Source of the DNA: Caldifarciminota bacterium
GTDB taxonomy: Bacteria; SDB-A
DNA: 47,664 bases
Direction: 5' to 3'
Assembly (NCBI GenBank): GCA_016929715.1
Contig: JAFGIG010000115.1
Coordinates: 1-47,664 of the forward strand
Shown here: one piece after another, positions 42,654 to 47,664 of the stretch
How the letters are laid out: each line of letters starts with the position of its first letter
Numbering within the stretch: the stretch's first letter is position 1
Notes under the pieces: generated by a model
Seen by the model: only the letters and a program-made list of their open reading frames with translations
Databases searched by the model: none
What the model was told of the DNA's origin: nothing
Made by a program: the position numbers and the translations under genes

Positions 42654-43088
42654 ATGTCTGTGGAAGTCCATCTCAACGAAAAGGAAATCGTATTTAAGGA
42701 AGAGGAACTGTCTCTTCTGATCCTGATACTCAAAGAAATAGATTCGGACAAAGCTTCAGCGCATGAGAAATTCAGATCGACGAAATCTTTTATAAAATCA
42801 GTCCTCAAAGCAGTGGACACGGTTCATTTCAACATTAAAAGGGGAGATTTGCTCATAATTTCCGGTGACGACATATTCAACGGTCTTTTCCGCTGTCTGA
42901 GCTCTCTTTATTTGAGAAAAGAATCATTTGAGAAATTCAATATAAGAATCCAGAAAATTAGCGAGAAAATTTGTTCTCACATCTGCCTTTATGGAAATTC
43001 AGAATACGAAATGGATGAGGCAAGAAAACTACACGAAAGACATTGGGGAAAACTCGACTGCAAGAAATATATAAAAGAGCAAACCTGA
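42654..43088 (+). CDS. Small protein of unknown function ahead of sppA
   Basis: The 144-residue cytosolic-looking protein is mainly helical and charged (EEELSLLILILKEIDSDKAS; ESFEKFNIRIQKISEKICSH). The ribosome binding site is poor (AGAAAGG, 12 bases before the ATG). It has no signal peptide or recognised motif. It sits between the FG-GAP gene (18 bases) and the sppA-like gene (26 bases), so it is probably co-transcribed, but its role there is not evident. The ORF track start for sppA overlaps its end only because an upstream ATG was used. Confidence 0.6.
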   Translation: MSVEVHLNEKEIVFKEEELSLLILILKEIDSDKASAHEKFRSTKSFIKSVLKAVDTVHFNIKRGDLLIISGDDIFNGLFRCLSSLYLRKESFEKFNIRIQKISEKICSHICLYGNSEYEMDEARKLHERHWGKLDCKKYIKEQT

Positions 43089-43114
43089 ATTTAGACCACA
43101 GCAAAGGAGTCGCG

Positions 43115-45439
43115 ATGTTGTTAACTCTTCTTTTCGTTACGCTTTCTCTTTTCGGGGAGAATTACTTTTTACCCTATACCGCAATACCAGACGGACCGGA
43201 TGCAGGTCTGATAAACCCGGCTGGTCTAGCCGCGCAAAAAGGATTCACTTTCAGATTCGACATAACGAACACTGATTCAGCCGTCAAAAGCTATGGCGAT
43301 TTTTTTCTTAGGACGGGGGGACTTTCGGGAGGAGGCAGCTGGGGAAACAAGGGAAGAGAATACCATTTTTCATACGGTGACAGAGTCCTCAGCGCTTACA
43401 GGCTGATGGCTGGTGCTACATACAGGAACAGCGAAGGAGAAAACCATATTGACCTGGGTTTTCTTTCAAGACCCTTTAAGTGGATTTCACTCGGAGCCGC
43501 GATAAACGACATCTTTTCCACCGAAGACCAATACGACCCCAGCTACAGGTTCGGCGCGGCAATAAGGCCTTTCGCGGGTAATGAAAGATTCACTCTTTGC
43601 GCCGGCGCGATGTATGAAAAGGATATGGAAAAAGACAGCGTGCCTTTTTCAGCAGGGGCTGTTTTGGAGCCGGTTAAAGGGCTGAGGTTGTCTGCTTTCT
43701 ACGACAGTGACGAAAAAATCTCTTTCGGAATAGAAACTTCTTTCGGAAACACAACCATCGGAACATCCCAGTATCTCGACCAAGATGAAAGATTTTCAGG
43801 AGGGTGTTCATATTTTAGGTTCGACTCGAGAAATCAATATTCCGTTGTTCCCGCTCCTGCTTCTAACCTCGAACTGAATCTCGGAAGAGAGTATCCCGAG
43901 GATCCGGTTTCATTTCTTTTTATTATGCCGAAAAAAGAAAGATTCTGGAATCTTGTCGAGTCTCTGAGAAAAGGCCTTGAAGGCAAAGCGCCTGCCTGCT
44001 TGGTCTTGAAACTCGACAATTACACCCTGAATATCGCGCAAACTGAAGAAATTATTTCCCTCGTTTCCTTATACAGGTTAAAAGGGACTCGCATAATAGC
44101 TTACGCCAGAAACTTTGACGATTTAAGTTACTACATGGCTAGCGCCTCCGACTTGATTTACGCATACCCACAGGGTTTTCTTCAGATTGACGGATTCGGA
44201 GCGACTTTTCCTTTCATCGCCAGGGGGCTTGAAAAATATCGCATAACTGCTGATGTCGAATACATAGGCGAATACAAATCTGCAGGTGAAATTCTGGTCA
44301 ACGAAAGAATGTCTGATCACTACAGGGAACAATACGCTGAAATACTCGGCGACGCGTCTTTCAGATACCAAAACTCCATCGCATCTTCAAGAAATTTATC
44401 CCTTGACTCGGTTGAATGCCTCATCGGTAAAAGTTTTTTTAACGCGAGAAACGCACTCGAAGCGGGTCTGATAGACGGCATTTTATATGAAGATGAGTTT
44501 GAAAGAATGATAAAAGAAGACTTCGGAGGAAGATTCACCGACGCCGCCCGTATAGCTAAAACAGAATACAGGGATGACAGCTGGGAATACAAACCGAGGA
44601 TAGCGCTGATAATTGCCGACGGAACAATTCAGACCGGAGAAAGCGGTTTGAATCCTATACCTTTGATAGGAGGAAAAGTTCTCGGTTCGGAGACTCTCGT
44701 CAGGACTATAAGAGCAGCAAGGCTGGATAGGGAGATAAAAGCCGTTGTGATGAGAGTTAATTCACCAGGAGGAGACGGCTTGGCTTCAGACCTTATATGG
44801 AGGGAGGTGCATCTTTGCGCCCTTGAGAAGCCTTTTATTATATCCATGGGAAATGTCGCGGGGAGCGGGGGTTACTATATTTCCTGCGGGGCGACAAGAA
44901 TATTTTGCGACGCCGGAACGCTGACGGGATCAATAGGAGTCGTAAGTGTGAAATTCGCTTTTGGCGAGATGCTCGAAAACCTCGGAATAACCTTTGACAC
45001 CCTGACAGTATCCGAAAACGCTTTGATGTGGTCGGGAGTCTTTCCGATGACAGAGGAGCAAAAAGAGATGCACAGAGCTGAGATAAGGGCATTTTACGAA
45101 GATTTTGTCCTCAAAGTCGCGACAGAAAGAGGTGTTCCCTATGACTCACTTAATATCATTGCCAGAGGAAGGGTATGGTCAGGGCAAGATGCCGTGGATA
45201 TAGGACTTGCCGACGAGATAGGTGGGATAGACGACGCGATGATCTACGCAGCTAAAGCGGCGGGTAAAGAAGACTGGCTCCAGACTGAAGTCGTGATAAA
45301 TCCCGGATGCGGTTCATTCGGAGTAATGGATATTGGAAGCGCACTGTCTTTTTTCCGGTTTGATGTAAAAACAGTGGTCGGTTCCAACAGTCCTGTTTTG
45401 TATTACGATGAAAGCCTCGACGGAATTGATATAAGATGA
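43115..45439 (+). CDS. sppA: SppA-type signal peptide peptidase with barrel-like N-terminal extension
   Basis: I place the start at ATG 43115, after AAAGGAG and opening a signal peptide (LLTLLFVTLSLFGENYFL), not at 43043; this gives 774 residues. About 20-275 is a beta-strand region with outer-membrane-barrel character (YSYHFSYGDR-like strands; FGIETSFGNTTIGTSQYL). Two SppA/protease IV domains follow. The N-terminal one carries the catalytic Lys (about 388) in IGEYKSAGEI, the C-terminal one the Ser (about 584) in GNVAGSGGYY. Spacing of about 196 residues matches Escherichia coli SppA (Lys209, Ser409). The extension is unusual and may bind the protease to the outer membrane. The next gene overlaps by four bases. 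Confidence 0.88.
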   Translation: MLLTLLFVTLSLFGENYFLPYTAIPDGPDAGLINPAGLAAQKGFTFRFDITNTDSAVKSYGDFFLRTGGLSGGGSWGNKGREYHFSYGDRVLSAYRLMAGATYRNSEGENHIDLGFLSRPFKWISLGAAINDIFSTEDQYDPSYRFGAAIRPFAGNERFTLCAGAMYEKDMEKDSVPFSAGAVLEPVKGLRLSAFYDSDEKISFGIETSFGNTTIGTSQYLDQDERFSGGCSYFRFDSRNQYSVVPAPASNLELNLGREYPEDPVSFLFIMPKKERFWNLVESLRKGLEGKAPACLVLKLDNYTLNIAQTEEIISLVSLYRLKGTRIIAYARNFDDLSYYMASASDLIYAYPQGFLQIDGFGATFPFIARGLEKYRITADVEYIGEYKSAGEILVNERMSDHYREQYAEILGDASFRYQNSIASSRNLSLDSVECLIGKSFFNARNALEAGLIDGILYEDEFERMIKEDFGGRFTDAARIAKTEYRDDSWEYKPRIALIIADGTIQTGESGLNPIPLIGGKVLGSETLVRTIRAARLDREIKAVVMRVNSPGGDGLASDLIWREVHLCALEKPFIISMGNVAGSGGYYISCGATRIFCDAGTLTGSIGVVSVKFAFGEMLENLGITFDTLTVSENALMWSGVFPMTEEQKEMHRAEIRAFYEDFVLKVATERGVPYDSLNIIARGRVWSGQDAVDIGLADEIGGIDDAMIYAAKAAGKEDWLQTEVVINPGCGSFGVMDIGSALSFFRFDVKTVVGSNSPVLYYDESLDGIDIR

Positions 45440-46605
45440 CGGATTTCGATAAACCGCTTTGCAGGCGGAATTCAGGTTCATACAAATGGGATTTCGCTGA
45501 AAAAACCTTCGGCGCTCCCGGTCTTTTGCCATTTTGGGTCGCGGACATGGATTTACCGTGTCCTGAAGAACTTGTCGAGGCTTTAATCCAAAGAGCTAAA
45601 CACCCTGTCTACGGCTACACTCTGAGAACTAAAGATCATTTCAACTCTCTTTGCCGCTGGTTCAAGAAAATGCATTCTTGGAAAATTGAACCTCAATGGT
45701 GCGTTCACAGTCCGTCTCTGATAACAGCGCTCAGCGTCTGCGTGGAAGAGTTTTCAAAAGAAGGAGAAGGGATAATAATTCAACCTCCGGTCTATCGCCC
45801 TTTTTACGAGGTCGTCGAGCTCAATAAAAGAAAACTCCTTAAAAACGATCTCGTCAGAGGAGAAGACGGGGTTTATAGACCGGATCTGGAAAATTTAGAG
45901 AAGCTCTGCAGAGACGGAGCAAAAATATTTATTTTGTGCAGTCCTCACAATCCTGTCGGCAGAGTATGGTCCGAAGAAGAACTTTTGGGTATGTCGAAAA
46001 TATGCTTTGAAAACGGAGTCTTGATACTTTCCGATGAAATTCACTGTGACCTGGTTTTTAATGGTTTCAAACATATACCTCTCGCTTCTATCTCAAAAGA
46101 ACATTCCATGAATTCGGTGAATCTTGTATCTCCGGCGAAGACATTCAATGTTGCCGGACTGCAGGAATCCGCTGTAATAGCTGAAAACACGGCGTTGAGA
46201 GATAGAATATCGAGGCGCATTTATTCTCTCGGCCTTCACGTCTCGAATGTATTCGGTTCCCTCGTTTTTGAAAAAGTCTATTCTTCGTCAGACCACTGGT
46301 ATAAAGAGATGATGAGTTATCTTTCTGAAAACAGAAGAGTCGTGACTGATTTTTTCAACGGCGAATTTACAGGGACTTTTGTCATGCCGCCCGAGGCGAC
46401 TTATCTCGCATGGGTAGATTTTTCCCAAACAGGATTTTCTGCGGAAAGGTTGGATGACCTGCTCATAAAAAAAGCGAAAGTAGCTCTTGATCCGGGCGGG
46501 AAATTTGGAGATAACTGTGATAAGTTCAAACGTATTAACTTCGCATGTCCCAGAAAAAAACTCAGGAAAGCGCTTGAGAGAATAGAAAAAGCTATATCAA
46601 ATTGA
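45436..46605 (+). CDS. PatB/MalY-type PLP-dependent C-S lyase or aminotransferase
   Basis: The 389-residue fold-type I PLP enzyme resembles PatB/MalY cystathionine beta-lyases. The N-terminal WVADMDLPCPEE is the family WVADMDF-type motif. The PLP region has FILCSPHNPVGRVW, the Asp-bearing LILSDEIHCDLVF, and the Schiff-base Lys (about 235) in SPAKTFNVAG. It may cleave cystathionine to homocysteine, which would be a second homocysteine route beside the DUF39 operon, or act on other cysteine conjugates. It starts inside the sppA end (ATGA overlap). Confidence 0.9.
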   Translation: MTDFDKPLCRRNSGSYKWDFAEKTFGAPGLLPFWVADMDLPCPEELVEALIQRAKHPVYGYTLRTKDHFNSLCRWFKKMHSWKIEPQWCVHSPSLITALSVCVEEFSKEGEGIIIQPPVYRPFYEVVELNKRKLLKNDLVRGEDGVYRPDLENLEKLCRDGAKIFILCSPHNPVGRVWSEEELLGMSKICFENGVLILSDEIHCDLVFNGFKHIPLASISKEHSMNSVNLVSPAKTFNVAGLQESAVIAENTALRDRISRRIYSLGLHVSNVFGSLVFEKVYSSSDHWYKEMMSYLSENRRVVTDFFNGEFTGTFVMPPEATYLAWVDFSQTGFSAERLDDLLIKKAKVALDPGGKFGDNCDKFKRINFACPRKKLRKALERIEKAISN

Positions 46606-46624
46606 AACTATAAAAGGAGGAAAA

Positions 46625-47350
46625 ATGAAAAAAGCATTTCTTACTGCTCTTTTGATGCTGGCAGTTGTCTCTGTTACGGCTCAGGAATCAGACTACCAGA
46701 GAACTATCACTGTCACGGGAAACGCGCAGATAGATGTTGAACCCGACAAAGTGATAATTACTTTCGGAGTGGAAACCCAGGGAGAAAATCTCAGAACAGC
46801 GAAAAGTGAAAACGACGCCATAGTTAAAAATCTTCTCAGCGCTTTGAAGGGCGCAGGAATAAACGAAAGAGATATTCAGACTAATTATATCAATATTGAA
46901 CCTAGATACGATTATTACGACACGCAGGCTTTTTACGGGTTTTTCGCGAGAAAGACTGTTGTTGCGACCCTCGAAGATGTCTCAAAACTCGACGCAGTTT
47001 TGTCTCTTGCCCTTGAGGCAGGCGTCAATTACATACATGGCATAGATTTTCAGACATCAAGGCTTCTGGAACTCAGGAATAAAGCAAGAAGGGACGCCAT
47101 CAGGGCGGCGAGAGAAAAAGCGGAAATGATAGCGAGTGAACTCGGTTGCCAGGTCGGAAATCCCATATACGTCTATGAAAATCAGTCCAGCTACTGGACA
47201 TGGGGAGGAGCTGCATGGGGGATGAGCTGGGCTTCAAATTCCCAGAATTACGCATATTACGGAAATGACGTCACCGGAGGGGAGAGTCCTATATCTCCGG
47301 GGCAGGTCAGTGTTTATGCGAGTGTATCGGTTTCGTTTGAACTTAAATAG
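46625..47350 (+). CDS. SIMPL (DUF541) domain periplasmic protein
   Basis: The 241-residue protein has a signal peptide (KKAFLTALLMLAVVSVTAQ) followed by the SIMPL domain: TITVTGNAQIDVEPDKVIIT, the helix KSENDAIVKNLLSALKGAGI, NYINIEPRYDY, and AREKAEMIASELGCQVG. Such proteins occur in the periplasm or outer membrane of many bacteria and are linked to oxidative stress resistance or uncharacterised envelope roles. A Tyr/Trp/Gly-rich insert (YWTWGGAAWGMSWAS) is close to the C-terminus. The start has AAAGGAGG. It follows the PLP enzyme by 19 bases. Confidence 0.9.
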   Translation: MKKAFLTALLMLAVVSVTAQESDYQRTITVTGNAQIDVEPDKVIITFGVETQGENLRTAKSENDAIVKNLLSALKGAGINERDIQTNYINIEPRYDYYDTQAFYGFFARKTVVATLEDVSKLDAVLSLALEAGVNYIHGIDFQTSRLLELRNKARRDAIRAAREKAEMIASELGCQVGNPIYVYENQSSYWTWGGAAWGMSWASNSQNYAYYGNDVTGGESPISPGQVSVYASVSVSFELK

Positions 47351-47362
47351 AAGAATTTCTTA

Positions 47363-47664
47363 TTGAGAGCATTAGGCGGAGAAAAAATAAGCAGGGCGTT
47401 GCCTTGGGTAATTTTTTTTGTCGTGTCTGTCATATCGGTTTTTCCGAAAACATTTAGGGTTGACGCCGATCCTCCGCCTTTCCTTGCTCCCGGAATACCA
47501 CACGAAAGCAGGGCTCTATACTCGGACGGGCAGGCTTATACTCTGGACTCTCGGAATTTGGCGCAGTTCGGGCGGATGTATCCGTATATTGAAAATCCGC
47601 CTTTTTCAGGGTTTCTATTTTCTCCCGCTTTGGGGCTTGTTTCATTTTTATTTTACAAAATAGC
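47363..47664 (+). CDS. Membrane protein, GT-C glycosyltransferase-like (3' partial)
   Basis: This frame opens after the SIMPL stop and runs off the window; it is missing from the ORF track, which lists another frame. Starting at TTG 47363 it encodes a membrane helix (WVIFFVVSVISVFP), then a lumenal-type loop (RALYSDGQAYTLDSRNLAQFG) and PFSGFLFSPALGLVSFLFYK, the start of a second helix. The layout (helix, loop with acidic residues and a YxxxA-like run, P-rich segment before helix 2) is that of ArnT/PMT-type GT-C enzymes, which use lipid-linked sugars. The start codon and family are tentative because only 100 residues are seen. Confidence 0.55.
   Translation, partial: MRALGGEKISRALPWVIFFVVSVISVFPKTFRVDADPPPFLAPGIPHESRALYSDGQAYTLDSRNLAQFGRMYPYIENPPFSGFLFSPALGLVSFLFYKI

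Noticed and set aside
43043-43114. Upstream start of sppA at 43043
   Set aside because: It lies inside the preceding gene and would bury the signal peptide that begins at ATG 43115 after AAAGGAG.
47418-47663. ORF track entry of 81 residues at the right edge
   Set aside because: It is in a different frame from the membrane-protein reading frame that starts at 47363, and its product is Arg/Leu-rich with no pattern. The 47363 frame has a membrane helix and a GT-C-like layout.

Overview
The window looks like a chromosomal fragment of an uncultured Gram-negative bacterium. It has about 45% GC by eye, dense coding, and small operons with strong AGGAGG-type ribosome binding sites. Three large secreted proteins end in beta-sandwich tails resembling type IX secretion (T9SS) sorting domains. 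There are lipoproteins, outer-membrane barrels, an OmpA-domain protein, a GT9 heptosyltransferase and a zinc-type L31. This suggests the FCB side of the tree (for example a WOR-3/TA06/Cloacimonadota-like lineage). The lineage is inferred from gene style only. I saw no tRNA, rRNA, CRISPR array or insertion sequence.

Layout, left to right. 1-3414: two secreted repeat proteins (Ycf48/BNR-like, 5' truncated, and Kelch-like) flanking a small secreted protein and a gene-poor AT-rich stretch. 3462-8249 (minus): a 1174-residue adenylate cyclase-ATPase-TPR protein and an AraC/GyrI-like regulator, separated by a 157-bp inverted-repeat element with nested hairpins. 8495-11153: a TldD/TldE-type protease pair. 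11195-17594: a methionine operon (DUF39 homocysteine synthesis, UPF0280, MetF, a MetH lacking its reactivation domain, and that domain as a separate gene). It is preceded by a promoter, a folded leader, a 40-codon ORF and an intrinsic terminator. 17661-19097 (minus): a HUMPS-family decarboxylase and a slipin. 19194-24568 (minus): hsp20, lon, a PTS EIIA-like protein without its phospho-histidine, aspS and def, mostly overlapping. 24712-25987 (minus): purM and a small gene. 26034-29446 (minus): an OmpA-domain protein, a barrel and a lipoprotein, ending in a strong hairpin. 29558-32397 (minus): an SPFH/zinc-ribbon protein with three partners. 32490-38661 (plus): an unknown protein, rho, rpmE, a solute-binding lipoprotein with a TonB C-terminal domain, and a pseudopilin-like protein. 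38700-39620 (minus): heptosyltransferase. 39705-end (plus): a 976-residue FG-GAP protein, an unknown, SppA with a barrel-like N-terminal extension, a PatB/MalY-type PLP enzyme, a SIMPL protein and the start of a GT-C-like membrane protein.

The clearest functional unit is the methionine operon. Aspartate semialdehyde to homocysteine (DUF39 with UPF0280), methyl-THF supply (MetF), methyl transfer (MetH) and cobalamin reactivation are encoded in order. The leader in front of it (11225-11448) is my best candidate for an undescribed regulatory system. It has a three-way-junction-like fold ahead of an intrinsic terminator. A 40-codon ORF with a perfect Shine-Dalgarno places two Met codons inside the terminator hairpin. 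It does not match the SAM, SAH, cobalamin or T-box signatures I know. The second strongest oddity is the solute-binding protein fused to a TonB C-terminal domain.
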